From positions 372,001 through 436,000 of the forward strand of contig NZ_JAJALK010000004.1 of NCBI RefSeq assembly GCF_020523825.1: a stretch of DNA of 64,000 nucleotides. The letters are read 5' to 3'. The notes below the pieces were generated by a model, which saw nothing but the letters and a program-made list of their open reading frames with translations, had not been told where the DNA came from and made no database searches. Position 1 is the stretch's first letter, and the number at the start of each line of letters is the position of its first letter. A program made the translations under genes and the position numbers. Of the stretch, positions 21,252 to 32,079 are shown in pieces. Source of the stretch: Methylobacterium brachiatum. GTDB lineage: Bacteria; Pseudomonadota; Alphaproteobacteria; Rhizobiales; Beijerinckiaceae.

Positions 21252-23498
21252 ATGGGCCAGCCCTTCGAGCCGCCGTCCGGCGACGGGATCGAGAGCGTCG
21301 AGCTGAAATCCGCGCTGGAGGAGCGCTACCTCGCCTATGCGCTCTCCACGATCATGCACCGGGCGCTGCCGGATGCCCGCGACGGGCTGAAGCCCGTGCA
21401 CCGGCGCATCCTGTACGGGATGCGGCTGCTCCGCCTCGACCCGAACACCGCGCACAAGAAATGCGCCAAGATCGTCGGCGACGTGATGGGCGACTTCCAT
21501 CCGCACGGCGACCAGGCGATCTACGACGCGCTGGTGCGCCTCTCCCAGGACTTCGCGCAGCGCTATCCGCTGGTCGACGGTCAGGGCAATTTCGGCAACA
21601 TCGACGGCGATGGTCCGGCCGCCTACCGCTACACCGAGGCCCGCCTCACCGAGGTCGCCCGGTTGCTGCTCGACGGGATCGACGAGGACACGGTCGATTT
21701 CCGCCCCTCCTACAACGGCGAGAAGGAGGAGCCGGTGGTGCTGCCGGCCGCCTTCCCGAACCTGCTCGCCAATGGCAGCCAGGGCATCGCGGTCGGCATG
21801 GCGACCTCGATCCCGCCGCACAACGCGGCCGAGCTCTGCGACGCCGCGCTCTACCTGATCAGCCATCCGGGGGCGACCTCGGCCCAGCTCAACAGCTTCG
21901 TGCAGGGGCCGGATTTCCCCACCGGCGGCATCCTGGTCGACTCGCCCGAATCGATCGCCGAGGCCTACCGCACCGGTCGGGGCGCTTTCCGGGTCCGGGC
22001 GCGCTGGCACAAGGAGGATCTCGGCCGCGGCACCTGGAACATCATCGTCACCGAGATCCCCTACGGCATCCCGAAGGGCCGGCTGATCGAGAAGATGGCC
22101 GAGCTTCTCCAGGAGAAGAAGCTGCCGCTGCTGGCCGACGTGCGCGACGAATCGGCCGAGGACGTGCGCGTCGTGCTGGAGCCGCGCTCGCGCACGGTCG
22201 ATCCGGTGATCCTGATGGAATCGCTGTTCCGGCTCACGGAACTCGAAGCCCGCATCCCGCTCAACCTCAACGTCCTGGTCGGCGGCCTCGTGCCGAAGGT
22301 GATCGGGCTCACCGAGTGCCTGCGGGAATGGGTCGACCACCGCCGGGTGGTGCTGCAGCGCCGCTCCCGCTACCGGCTCGGGCAGATCGACCGCCGGCTG
22401 GAGATCCTGGGCGGCCTGCTCATCGTCTATCTCGACCTCGACGAGGTGATCCGCATCATCCGCGAGGAGGACGAGCCGAAGCCCGCCCTGATGGCCCGGT
22501 TCGAGCTGACCGAGGTCCAGGCCAACGCGATCCTCGACACCCGCCTGCGCAGCTTGCGCAAGCTGGAGGAGATGGAGCTGAAGCGCGAGCTGGACGCGCT
22601 CACCGCCGAGAAGGCCGAGCTCGATGCGCTCCTGGCCTCCGAGCCGGCGCAGTGGAAGACGATCCAGGCGCAGATCCGCGCCGTGAAGAAGACGTTCGGG
22701 CCCGAGACCAAGCTCGGCAAGCGGCGGACGACGCTCGCGAGCCCGCCCGATGTCGGCGGCATCGACTTCACCGCGGCCCTGGTCGAGCGCGAGCCGATCA
22801 CCGTGATCGTCTCGACCAAGGGCTGGATCCGGGCCTTGAAGGGCCACGTCTCCGACCTCTCAGGCGTCGCCTTCAAGGGCGATGACGGGCTGAAGATCGC
22901 CTTCCCGAGCGAGACCACCCAGAAGATCCTGCTGCTCGCCTCGAACGGCAAGGTGTTCACCATCGAGGCGTCCAAGCTGCCGGGCGGCCGCGGCTTCGGC
23001 GATCCGGTGCGCCTGATGGTCGACCTCGACGACGGCACCGAGGTGGTGGCGGCGCTGCCTTACAAGCCGGAGACCAAGCTGCTCATCGCCGGCTCGGACG
23101 GGCGCGGCTTCGTGGCGCCCTCCGACGCGCTGGTGGCCAACACCCGCAAGGGCAAGGGCGTGCTCGGCCTGGACGGGGACGCGACCGCCGTGGTGCTCGT
23201 CCCGGCCGACGGCGATCACGTGGCGGTGGTGAACACCGAGAAGCTGCTGCTGATCTTCCCGATCTCGGAGGTGGCCGAACTCTCCCGCGGCAAGGGCGTC
23301 CGGCTCCAGCGCTGCCGCAGCGGTGGCCTCACGGACGCGCACGTCTTCAAGCTGGCCGACGGCCTGCCCTGGCAGGACGGCTCGGCCGAGGGGCGGCTCG
23401 CCAACGCAGCGGTGCTGGAGAAGTGGCTCGGCCATCGCGGCGAGGTCGGCCTGATGATGGCGCGCAGCTTCCCGAAATTCGAGCGGTTCGGGCGCTGA
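21252..23498 (+). CDS. parC: DNA topoisomerase IV subunit A
   Basis: A 748 aa type IIA topoisomerase subunit that decatenates daughter chromosomes with ParE. The breakage-reunion domain starts [45 protein letters not shown] is the quinolone-resistance region, and the active-site tyrosine is Tyr127 in [10 protein letters not shown]. The C-terminal beta-pinwheel is short, with blades such as [15 protein letters not shown] and [11 protein letters not shown], and no GyrA box. This separates it from GyrA. Confidence 0.94.
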   Translation: MGQPFEPPSGDGIESVELKSALEERYLAYALSTIMHRALPDARDGLKPVHRRILYGMRLLRLDPNTAHKKCAKIVGDVMGDFHPHGDQAIYDALVRLSQDFAQRYPLVDGQGNFGNIDGDGPAAYRYTEARLTEVARLLLDGIDEDTVDFRPSYNGEKEEPVVLPAAFPNLLANGSQGIAVGMATSIPPHNAAELCDAALYLISHPGATSAQLNSFVQGPDFPTGGILVDSPESIAEAYRTGRGAFRVRARWHKEDLGRGTWNIIVTEIPYGIPKGRLIEKMAELLQEKKLPLLADVRDESAEDVRVVLEPRSRTVDPVILMESLFRLTELEARIPLNLNVLVGGLVPKVIGLTECLREWVDHRRVVLQRRSRYRLGQIDRRLEILGGLLIVYLDLDEVIRIIREEDEPKPALMARFELTEVQANAILDTRLRSLRKLEEMELKRELDALTAEKAELDALLASEPAQWKTIQAQIRAVKKTFGPETKLGKRRTTLASPPDVGGIDFTAALVEREPITVIVSTKGWIRALKGHVSDLSGVAFKGDDGLKIAFPSETTQKILLLASNGKVFTIEASKLPGGRGFGDPVRLMVDLDDGTEVVAALPYKPETKLLIAGSDGRGFVAPSDALVANTRKGKGVLGLDGDATAVVLVPADGDHVAVVNTEKLLLIFPISEVAELSRGKGVRLQRCRSGGLTDAHVFKLADGLPWQDGSAEGRLANAAVLEKWLGHRGEVGLMMARSFPKFERFGR

Positions 23499-23559
23499 GC
23501 GAAACGAGATCGTGACGGACGCCGAACCCGCTTTCTCGTCGCTGAGATCCTGCGCCGCA

Positions 23560-23614
23560 GCCTCGAAGGAGGGCTTGAGAGATCGCAAGGCCAGCTGGGG
23601 GCCTCCTTCGAGGC
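23560..23614. repeat. Inverted repeat downstream of parC
   Basis: GCCTCGAAGGAGG (23560-23572) and CCTCCTTCGAGGC (23602-23614) are perfect 13-bp complements around 29 bases. It could act as a terminator between convergent genes or be a multicopy palindrome. Confidence 0.7.
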
Positions 23615-23667
23615 CTCCGCTACGCTCCGGCACCCAGGATAAGGGCGCGGGTGGGACAGACCCTGTC

Positions 23668-23763
23668 TCAGTGCGAACGCTGGCCGAGCCAGAGCGCGCC
23701 GAAGGCCAGCACACCGCCAGCAAAGGGCACCGCGAGCAGGAGAAGGAACTGGGCTGTCGTCAT
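23668..23763 (-). CDS. Small membrane protein (31 aa), coupled to the upstream gene
   Basis: ATG 23763 overlaps the TGA of the 83 aa gene by 4 bp (ATGA). The product MTTAQFLLLLAVPFAGGVLA... is a single hydrophobic helix ending LGQRSH. The exact stop-start overlap and the strongly hydrophobic reading support a real micro-protein. The function is unknown; it may partner the upstream membrane protein. Confidence 0.55.
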   Translation of the reverse strand: MTTAQFLLLLAVPFAGGVLAFGALWLGQRSH

Positions 23764-24011
23764 GGGCGAAGATCCCGAAGCGCGTGCCGCACACCCCAAT
23801 GTATGGCGCCACTCATGATCCAGCAAACCGCCATCGCGATGAGCACGGGCACGAAATGCGGGCGATCCGACAGGGCGGTCGATATGAACGGCGCGAAACC
23901 ACCCACGGCGAAGATCGCGACGGCGAGACCATTGGCGTAGGTCCCTGTGAACTTGATGCGCTCGTTCGCGACAAGCTTGTCGCGCGCTTCCTCGTCCAGT
24001 TCCGACATCAA
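23760..24011 (-). CDS. Small hypothetical membrane protein (83 aa)
   Basis: It starts MMSELDEEARDKLVANERIK, a charged amphipathic lead. Two membrane helices follow (LAVAIFAVGGFAPFISTAL and FVPVLIAMAVCWIMSGAIHW) and a basic tail RHALRDLRP. The second ATG (24008) may be the true start. It is translationally coupled to the 31 aa membrane protein. The function is unknown. Confidence 0.65.
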   Translation of the reverse strand: MMSELDEEARDKLVANERIKFTGTYANGLAVAIFAVGGFAPFISTALSDRPHFVPVLIAMAVCWIMSGAIHWGVRHALRDLRP

Positions 24012-24080
24012 CCAAGCCCCCCGGCCGGCCCTAACGTTAACCCGGCCTGACCATAGGCAAAAGGAAGCCCACCGCTCGCC

Positions 24081-25022
24081 TCACCGCCCCGTCACGGCCG
24101 CTTCATCCGCGGCCCAGAGATGCTGGGCGGCGTACGCCCGGAACGGCCGCCAGGCCTCGGCCCGGGCGAGGAGCGCGGCCGGGCTCGGGCGGCCGGTGCC
24201 GGTCGCGAGGGCGCGCAGCAGGCCGACATCGCCCACCGGTAGCGCGTCCGGCAGCTTGAGCGCCCGCATGGCGATGTACTGGGCCGTCCAGGGACCGATT
24301 CCGCGAATCGCCGTGAAGCGCAGCACCGCCGCCTCCAGGGTCCCGGCGGGGGCGAACAGGTCCGGATCGGCGAGCGCCGCCGCCGCCAGTGCCCGGGTCG
24401 CCGCGCCGCGGGACCGGGGCATGTTCAGGGCGAGTGCCACATCGGCCTCGACCAGCTGAGCCGGCGTCGGGAAGACATGGGTCAGGGAACCGACCGGCTC
24501 CGCCAGGGGCGTCCCGAAGGCCGCGACCAGCTTTCCGGCGAGCCGGATCGCGGCGGCGACGGAAACCTGCTGACCCAAGATCGCCCGGCAGCCGGTCTCG
24601 AACGGGTCCCAGGCGCCCGGCAGGCGCAATCCGGGGCGAGCCGCCACCAAGTCCGACAGGGTCGGGTCCCGGGACAGGCAGGCCGCGATCGCCGCCGGGT
24701 CGGTATCGCAATCGAACAGGCGGCGCAGGCGCGCGGCGATCTCCGGTTCGGAGCTTGAGGCGAGGCCGTGGAGCGTCGCGTGCAGCGCATCATCGCCGAA
24801 CGCGACCGCGACGATGCCGGGCCGGCCGCCGATGCAGATGGTGCGCGCATAGGTCTGGCCGCCGGTCTCGGCCGATTCGACCCCGAGGATCGCCCGCTTC
24901 GCCAGGAAGGCGCGGATCGACGCCCAATCGTAGGGCGGCCGGACGGGGAGGCGGAGCCTGGCGACGGATCCCGCGGCCTGCGCAAACGAGAGGGGCGGCC
25001 CTTCGGCCGCCCCAGGGGTCAC
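24081..25022 (-). CDS. alkA: DNA-3-methyladenine glycosylase (AlkA-type, HhH-GPD)
   Basis: A 313 aa base-excision repair glycosylase for alkylated purines. The N-terminal part resembles the AlkA_N beta domain (RLRLPVRPPYDWASIRAFLAKR). The HhH-GPD core has GCRAILGQQVSVAAAIRLAGK, the hairpin FTAIRGIGPWTAQYIAMRAL and the catalytic aspartate in LPVGDVGLLRAL. There is no ATG near the expected start. GTG 25022 lies 20 bp after the gltA stop and is the best in-frame choice, but the hairpin at 24,992 falls inside this N-terminus, so the real start may be later. Confidence 0.85.
   Translation of the reverse strand: MTPGAAEGPPLSFAQAAGSVARLRLPVRPPYDWASIRAFLAKRAILGVESAETGGQTYARTICIGGRPGIVAVAFGDDALHATLHGLASSSEPEIAARLRRLFDCDTDPAAIAACLSRDPTLSDLVAARPGLRLPGAWDPFETGCRAILGQQVSVAAAIRLAGKLVAAFGTPLAEPVGSLTHVFPTPAQLVEADVALALNMPRSRGAATRALAAAALADPDLFAPAGTLEAAVLRFTAIRGIGPWTAQYIAMRALKLPDALPVGDVGLLRALATGTGRPSPAALLARAEAWRPFRAYAAQHLWAADEAAVTGR
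24992..25013 (-). terminator. GC-rich hairpin after gltA (weak terminator candidate)
   Basis: GGGGCGGCC (24992-25000) and GGCCGCCCC (25005-25013) form a perfect 9-bp stem with a four-base loop, 30 bp after the gltA stop. The following minus-strand sequence TCTCGTTTGC is only moderately T-rich. It overlaps the assumed N-terminus of the glycosylase gene. Confidence 0.45.
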
Positions 25023-25042
25023 ATCGGGTTCGATGGGCCGGC

Positions 25043-26332
<1,290 letters not shown>

Positions 26333-26646
26333 GGAACGTGGACCCTTCTCTGGCGACGTGGCGGATGCCGGCCTCGGGTTGCCCGAGGCGACCCCGGGGC
26401 CGGAGCACGCCGCGTTATGTTGCGGGTGCTCACGCGCCATGGGTTACCCAAACGGCAGTGCAGCAGCAACGGGGTGGGTGACAACCCGACCCCTTCGCCA
26501 AGCGAAATCCAACCCGGCGCCCGCAGTTCCCGGTCGCCCGATCAGCGCGACCGGATCGTCCCGGATGTCATATCGCGGGCGAACCGGCCGGGTTTTGCAA
26601 TGCGCATCGACGTGGCCCGAAAGACGCTCGCCTTCGGGACGATGCG

Positions 26647-28068
26647 TCAGGCCACCTGATCCCCGAGGCGGGCCAGGGTCTCGGCCCGGCCGAGCACCGC
26701 CATCACGTCGAACAGAGGCGGGGAGGTGGTCCGCCCGGTGAGCGCGGCCCGCAGCGGCTGGGCCACCTGCCCGAGCTTGCATCCGGCGGTCTCTGCATAC
26801 TGGCGCACGGCGCCCTCGGTGGCGGCCGCGCTCCAGTCGGGCAGGGCTTCGAGGGCCGGCAGCACGCCGGCGAGGCGCGCCCGGCCCTCGTCGGAGAGGA
26901 GCGCCCGGGCCTTGTCGTCCAGCGCCAGGGGGCGCTGGGCGGTGAGGTAATAGGCGCTGTCGAGGAGCTCGATCAGCGTCTTGGCCCGCTCCTTCAGGCC
27001 CGGCATGGCCTGGGTCAGCTTGTCCTTCAGGTCGGGCTCGAGCGTCGCCGGCAGGCCGCGCTCGGGGCCGACATTGGGCAGGATCGTCTCGATCGCGGCG
27101 ACCAGATCGGCATCGGCGCTGCCGCGGATATAGAGCCCGTTGAGGTTGGCGAGCTTGGCGAAGTCGAACCGCGCCGCCGAGCGCCCCACCGCGCGCAGGT
27201 CGAAGGCCGCGATCATCTCCTCGGTGGAGAACACCTCCTGGTCGCCGTGGCTCCAGCCCAGCCGCACCAGGTAATTGCGCAGGGCCGCCGGCAGGTAGCC
27301 GAGGTCGCGATAGGCCTCGACGCCCAGCGCGCCGTGGCGCTTGGACAGCTTGGCGCCGTCGGCACCGTGGATCAGCGGGATATGGGCCATCTTGGGGATG
27401 TCCCAGCCGAGCGCGGAGAAGATCTGGCTCTGGCGCGCGGCGTTGGTGAGGTGGTCGTCGCCGCGGATGATCTGGGTGACCCCCATGTCGTGGTCGTCGA
27501 CCACGACGGCGAGCATGTAGGTCGGCGTGCCGTCCGAGCGCAGCAGCACGAGGTCGTCGAGATCGCGGTTGGCCCAGGTCACCCGGCCCTGCACGGCGTC
27601 CTCGACCACCGTCTCGCCCTCGGTGGGCGCGCGCAGCCGGATCACCGGCTTGACCCCGGCGGGCGCCTCTGACGGGTCCCGGTCGCGCCAGCGCCCGTCG
27701 TAGCGCGGGGCGCGGCCCTCGGCGCGGGCGGTCTCGCGCATCTGCGTGAGCTCCTCCGCGGAGGCGTAGCAGTGATAGGCGCGGCCGGCGGCCAGCAGCT
27801 CCTCGGCGACCGCGCGGTGGCGCTCGGCCCGGGCGAACTGGAAGACCACGTCCCCGTCCCAGTCGAGGCCGAGCCAGGACAGGCCGTCGAGGATCGCGTC
27901 GATCGCGCCCTTGGTCGAGCGTTCCCGGTCGGTATCCTCGATGCGCAGCAGCATCTTGCCGCCGGTGTGCCGGGCATAGAGCCAGTTGAACAGCGCCGTG
28001 CGGGCTCCTCCGATATGGAGGTAGCCGGTGGGCGAGGGGGCGAAGCGCGTGACGACGGCTGAGGACAT
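26647..28068 (-). CDS. gltX: Glutamyl-tRNA synthetase
   Basis: A 473 aa class I synthetase charging tRNA-Glu (and perhaps tRNA-Gln, if this organism uses GatCAB). The HIGH motif is in [19 protein letters not shown] near residues 9-27, and the KMSKS equivalent is [11 protein letters not shown] near 245. The anticodon-binding helical domain fills the C-terminal third. ATG 28068 ([13 protein letters not shown]) matches the family; the longer upstream frame is unrelated. It is divergent from comEC. Confidence 0.94.
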   Translation of the reverse strand: MSSAVVTRFAPSPTGYLHIGGARTALFNWLYARHTGGKMLLRIEDTDRERSTKGAIDAILDGLSWLGLDWDGDVVFQFARAERHRAVAEELLAAGRAYHCYASAEELTQMRETARAEGRAPRYDGRWRDRDPSEAPAGVKPVIRLRAPTEGETVVEDAVQGRVTWANRDLDDLVLLRSDGTPTYMLAVVVDDHDMGVTQIIRGDDHLTNAARQSQIFSALGWDIPKMAHIPLIHGADGAKLSKRHGALGVEAYRDLGYLPAALRNYLVRLGWSHGDQEVFSTEEMIAAFDLRAVGRSAARFDFAKLANLNGLYIRGSADADLVAAIETILPNVGPERGLPATLEPDLKDKLTQAMPGLKERAKTLIELLDSAYYLTAQRPLALDDKARALLSDEGRARLAGVLPALEALPDWSAAATEGAVRQYAETAGCKLGQVAQPLRAALTGRTTSPPLFDVMAVLGRAETLARLGDQVA

Positions 28069-28238
28069 CGGGCCGATATGTTCGGGGGCGGAGGGCGACG
28101 GGGCGGGGCAGGGCATTCGGGCGGCGCCCGGCGCACGAAGTGGCGCCCGTAGCACGAAGTACGCGCTGTAGCACGGGCCGAGGGGTGCGTTAAGAATCCC
28201 ATGCCGGAGCTGAGTCGCCCGGCGCGAGGCGAGGGCGG

Positions 28239-29195
28239 ATGCGGCGGATCGGCGCGAGGCTGGCGGGTGGCGCGGTGGCGCTCGCCGGGCCGCGCCCCGC
28301 ATGGGCGCCGGCGCTGCGCGACTGGTTTGCCGGCGGCCTCGCCCGAGAGGTCGAGCAGCGCCGCCTGTTCCCCTGGCTGGCGGTGGCGTTCGGCACCGGG
28401 ATCCTGGTGTTCTTCGCGGGCGCCGACGGGACGCCCTTTCTGGCCGCGCCGCTCGTCGGGGCGGCGCTGGCGCTCGCGCCGGTGCCGTTCCTGGGCGCGC
28501 GACCGGGGAGCCTGGCTCTCGCGCTGGCGCTGGCTGCCGGCTTCCTCGGCTTCGCCGCGGCGACCTGGCGGGTCGGGCAGGTGGCGGCCCCGATCCTGTC
28601 CCGGACCACCATCGGGCCGCTCACCGGAATGATCGAGGCGCTGGACGAGCGCGAGGTCGGTGCCCGGCTCGTGATCCGGGTCGAGAGCTTCGCCGGACTC
28701 GATCCGGTGGGGAGGCCGCACCGGGTCCGGGTCTCGTTCCGGACGGCGCCGCCCCTGCGGCCCGGGGATTTCATCGCCGCCACGGCACGATTGCTACCGC
28801 CGCCCGAGGCGGCACGACCCGGCGGCTACGACTTCGCCCGGGATGCCTATTTCCAGGGGATCGGCGCGGTGGGCTCGCTGATCGGCGCGATCACGGTTCA
28901 GGCGCCGCCCGCACCGCCGCCGCTGCGCCTGCGTCTCGCGGCCCTGCTGGACGAGGCCCGCAACGCGCTGACGCGCCGGATCGCGCAGGCCGAGGGCGGC
29001 CAGGCGGGAGCGGTGGCGGCCGCGCTGGTGACGGGCAAGCGCGGGCTGATCGGGCCGGCCGCCAACGACGCGCTCCGGGCCGCGGGCATCTATCACGTCG
29101 TGACAAGTGCAAGGGTTGGCCGGCATTTCCTGGACGCGTCCCTTGCAGCAGGAATGCGTCATCGATCCAGGGCCGTCGATCTAAGGCATGGCTGA
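28239..29195 (+). pseudogene. comEC: comEC, N-terminal fragment only
   Basis: The frame starts at ATG 28239 and encodes about 288 recognisable residues of the DNA-uptake channel ComEC. Two early membrane segments are present ([18 protein letters not shown], then [20 protein letters not shown]). The DUF4131/OB region (VIRVESFAGL, HRVRVSFRTAPPLRPGDFI) and the lead into the channel domain (GAVAAALVTGKRGLIGPAANDALRAAGIYHVV) follow. Where SISGLHM should come, at about 29,102, the sequence becomes unrelated (TSARVGRHFLD) and ends at 29,195. The competence channel and beta-lactamase-like domains occur nowhere in the window. The product cannot transport DNA. Confidence 0.85.
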
Positions 29196-29419
29196 TCCCG
29201 GATCGCTCTCCGTGGGGATCAATGATTCGCGGTCCTGCAGACCAGCTCAGGTCATCCCCAAGGCCCGGAGGTCGACCTCGGCCGGAGTACACAAGGATGC
29301 CAGGGCCGGCGTGCGGGTCGACCGCCCGACGCGCCATCACCAGTGTCTTGTCGTCGTCCGTCCGTTCGGTGACCCTCTCGCTGTCGAGGAAATCCCTCAG
29401 ATGGGTGGACAGCCCACGC

Positions 29420-29677
29420 TGCCGCCCAACCGATCTGCTGCGGCAGGATGATCCGGCAGGGCCGGAGCCCTGGCTGGACGCGGCAGCCGCAACGGGATTG
29501 CAGGGCTTCGCTGCCGGCCTGCGCCAGGATCTGGATGCCGTACGGGCTGCGATCACACAGCCCTGGAACGACGGGCCGGTGGAAGGTCAGGTCAACCGCC
29601 TTAAGCTGATCAAGCGGCAGATGTACGATCGTGCCGGCTTCGACCTTTTGCAGCAGCGGGTGCTCCATGCGGCGTGA
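29420..29677 (+). mobile_element. ISL3-family transposase C-terminal remnant
   Basis: The last 80 or so codons of a transposase are present, including EPWLDAAAATGLQGFAAGLRQD and the strongly conserved PWNDGPVEGQVNRLKLIKRQ block, ending LLQQRVLHAA. No start, N-terminal zinc finger or upstream DDE residues are found. The 300 bp before it, from about 29,105, contain no recognisable gene in either direction. This fragment sits directly after the truncated comEC and marks a rearranged junction. Confidence 0.8.
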
Positions 29678-29755
29678 TCAACGGCCAGGAGCCGGTGCAA
29701 CTTAACCAATCACCCGTCAGCAACAGAAGTGCGGCTGAATCAAAGTTCGGTGCTT

Positions 29756-29949
29756 ATCGACACTTGGCATTGCGGGCGGTGAGGTAGAGCCGCCGACGCT
29801 CGCGCGAGAACTGCAGTCCGTCAAGCTTTTATTCAAGCTATTGGACACCCGGGTCAGGGCTGGCTGGGCCACGTCGCAGCGGTCGGCCCCTTTATAAAAC
29901 TCCCACGGATCGACACTGCCAGGAAATGACGAGATTCGTGCAATTCCAA
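29756..29949 (-). pseudogene. LysR regulator N-terminal remnant, frameshifted
   Basis: Three frames joined in order give a LysR HTH domain. The first is LELHESRHFLAVSIRGSF from TTG 29949. The second is YKGADRCDVAQPALTRVSNSLN. The third is LDGLQFSRERRRLYLTARNA, ending at TAA 29758-29756. This matches the intact LysR at 37,833 segment by segment (IHEIRYFLAVSELGNFTKAAERC, VTQPALTRAIQKLE, GGLLFSRERGHVHLT). At least two frameshifts and loss of the entire effector domain make it non-functional. Confidence 0.75.
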
Positions 29950-30089
29950 TGCCGCTGCCATCCGCCATTGTAAAGCGGAAGAGCGAATTCGTTTCTTTCC
30001 AATGCCGTAATGGCATCGACAAGAATGTTTAAGGGCATTGGCGTGAGCCAAGCGAGGCATCCACCCTCCGACCGCCAAGACTGCCGTCG

Positions 30090-31976
30090 ATGGAGGAGAC
30101 GATGCCGGCGGCCCAGGATCGCGAGCGTCAAAAAGATCGCGCCGACGTAGCCTCACCAGAGCCCGCCAGGATCCGCATCATGCACGAGCGACAGACGGAG
30201 GCAGAATGCCTCGACGCCTGCAACGCACCGCCCGACCCGGCACTTGCCGTCTCGGAGCGCGCTCAGATCCCGTTCCTGTCCGGCCTCGACGAGGACGCCG
30301 CCGACGCGATCCGGTCGCGGATGACCTCGGTTGCCGTCGCCGGGGGGCGGACGCTGTTCAGAGAGGGGGACGAGGCCGACGCGCTCTATACCCTGGTGAG
30401 CGGCTCGGTGGGCCTCTCGACGCGCGACCCGCGGGACGGGAGCGTTCGCCGCCTCTTTCGACTCGCCCCCCCGGACAGCGTCGGCGAACTTGCCCTGCTC
30501 GCCGGCGAGCCGCGCTCGGTCACCGCGACGGCGCTCCGCGACAGTCACCTCCTCCGGCTCCCTCGGGCGGGGTTCGAAGATCTGATCACCCGCCATCCCG
30601 GTACGCTGCTGTACTTCGCCCGCATCCTGGCGAAGCGGCTGACCACCGCTCATACCGGAGTGACCCTGGGGCATGCGCCGCGGAGCTTCGCCTTGATGGC
30701 GGTGACGGAGGGGCTCAGGGCCGCGCCCTTCGGCGAGAGGCTGGCCCACGCGCTGGATGCCGCGCTTCCCGGGCGGACCGGCTGCCTCACCGAATGGCCG
30801 CCGGAGGCCGATGAGGCATGGTTCCACCGCTACGAGCAGGCGCACGACCGCACGGTCTTCGTCGCGCACCGGATCGACTGCCCCTGGTGTCAGCTCTGCC
30901 TACGCCATGCCGACCACGTCCTGCTGCTGGCCGAGCCCGGCGCTCCGCCCCGGCCCGGGGCCGCTGCCTACCTAGCCTCGATCCGCTCCGACTGGATCCG
31001 CATGGACCTTGCAGTGGCACAGCCGGCCGATATCCGCCTGCCGCGCCCCCTCCATCCCGAGGTCGCCGCGCTGCCTTTCGCCCTGCGCCTGCAGGTCCGG
31101 GAGAACCACGGGAGCGACTTCGCGCGGCTGGCCCGCATCGCCTCCGGCCACGCGCGTGCCCTCGTCCTCGGCGGCGGCGGGGCCCGCGGCCTCGCCCATC
31201 TCGGCGTGTTGCGGGTCCTTGCCGAGGCGGGGCTCGACATCGACCTCGTCGGCGGCACCAGCATGGGCTCGATCCTGGCCGCCAGCGTCGCGATGGACTT
31301 GAGCCTGGACGAGATCGAGACCTACACGGTGGCATCCTTCGTCGGGCGCAACCCCCTCAACGATTACACGCTGCCGTTCCACGCACTGACCAGGGGCGCC
31401 AAGGTGGATGCGGGGCTGGCCGAGCGGTTCGGGGATGCCCGCATCGAGGATCTCTGGCGTCCCTTCTTCTGCGTGTCCTCGAACCTGACGACGGGCACGG
31501 CCATGGTCCACCGGGTCGGCGCCCTCGACCGGGCAATCCGTGCCAGCATCGCCATTCCCGGCCTGCTGCCGCCGGTGGCGAGCGAAGACGGCATCCTCGT
31601 CGATGGCGGCATGATGAACAACCTGCCCGCCGACGTGATGGCGGACCTCGACCGCGGCCCGGTGCTTGCCGTCGATGTCGGCAGCGACAGCGCCTTCCAG
31701 GCCATGCCGCGGCGTGGCATGGGCGCCCGGGCGGTCCGACGCATCCTCGGCATCTCGGATCAGCTCCCCGGTATCGCCCATCTGCTCCTGCGCTCCGCGA
31801 CGGTGTCGAGCGGCGCCCAGACCATCGCGGCCGTGACCCGCGCGGCGATCCTGCTCAAGCCCGCCCTTGCGGGGGTGGACCTACGGGCGTGGTCGAGCTT
31901 CGAGACGACGGCCGAGCTCGGCTACCGCTGCGCCCGGGAGGCGCTGGAGACGGGCCGCCTGCGGGCCTGGACATGA
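30090..31976 (+). CDS. Patatin-like phospholipase with cyclic nucleotide-binding domain (NTE-like)
   Basis: A 628 aa predicted serine lipid hydrolase. The N-terminal cNMP-binding domain (about residues 60-170) shows LFREGDEADALYTLVSGSVGL, and a SVGELALLAGEPRSVTA phosphate-binding cassette that keeps the usual E and R. A middle region with HRIDCPWCQLCLRHADHVLL follows. The patatin domain has the oxyanion loop GGGGARG near 361-367, nucleophile Ser391 in GTSMG and Asp505 in DGG. Activity may respond to a cyclic nucleotide, by analogy with bacterial NTE relatives. It is about 100 bp upstream of the glycosyltransferase, and may head that gene set. Confidence 0.88.
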   Translation: MEETMPAAQDRERQKDRADVASPEPARIRIMHERQTEAECLDACNAPPDPALAVSERAQIPFLSGLDEDAADAIRSRMTSVAVAGGRTLFREGDEADALYTLVSGSVGLSTRDPRDGSVRRLFRLAPPDSVGELALLAGEPRSVTATALRDSHLLRLPRAGFEDLITRHPGTLLYFARILAKRLTTAHTGVTLGHAPRSFALMAVTEGLRAAPFGERLAHALDAALPGRTGCLTEWPPEADEAWFHRYEQAHDRTVFVAHRIDCPWCQLCLRHADHVLLLAEPGAPPRPGAAAYLASIRSDWIRMDLAVAQPADIRLPRPLHPEVAALPFALRLQVRENHGSDFARLARIASGHARALVLGGGGARGLAHLGVLRVLAEAGLDIDLVGGTSMGSILAASVAMDLSLDEIETYTVASFVGRNPLNDYTLPFHALTRGAKVDAGLAERFGDARIEDLWRPFFCVSSNLTTGTAMVHRVGALDRAIRASIAIPGLLPPVASEDGILVDGGMMNNLPADVMADLDRGPVLAVDVGSDSAFQAMPRRGMGARAVRRILGISDQLPGIAHLLLRSATVSSGAQTIAAVTRAAILLKPALAGVDLRAWSSFETTAELGYRCAREALETGRLRAWT

Positions 31977-32079
31977 GCGTCCCCGGTGCTTGGGCGCACG
32001 CGATGGATTCGCGCACGGTAACAGAACCTTTCCTGTCGCGAATGAACGGGCATCCATTCCGGTGCTTCAGGAGGCTACC

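Noticed and set aside
21132..22847. 571-codon frame antisense to parC
   Set aside because: Shadow of parC; composition is typical of an antisense reading.
29188..29451. Possible gene between comEC and the ISL3 remnant
   Set aside because: The reading is unlike a folded protein, lacks a ribosome site and lies in a rearranged junction.
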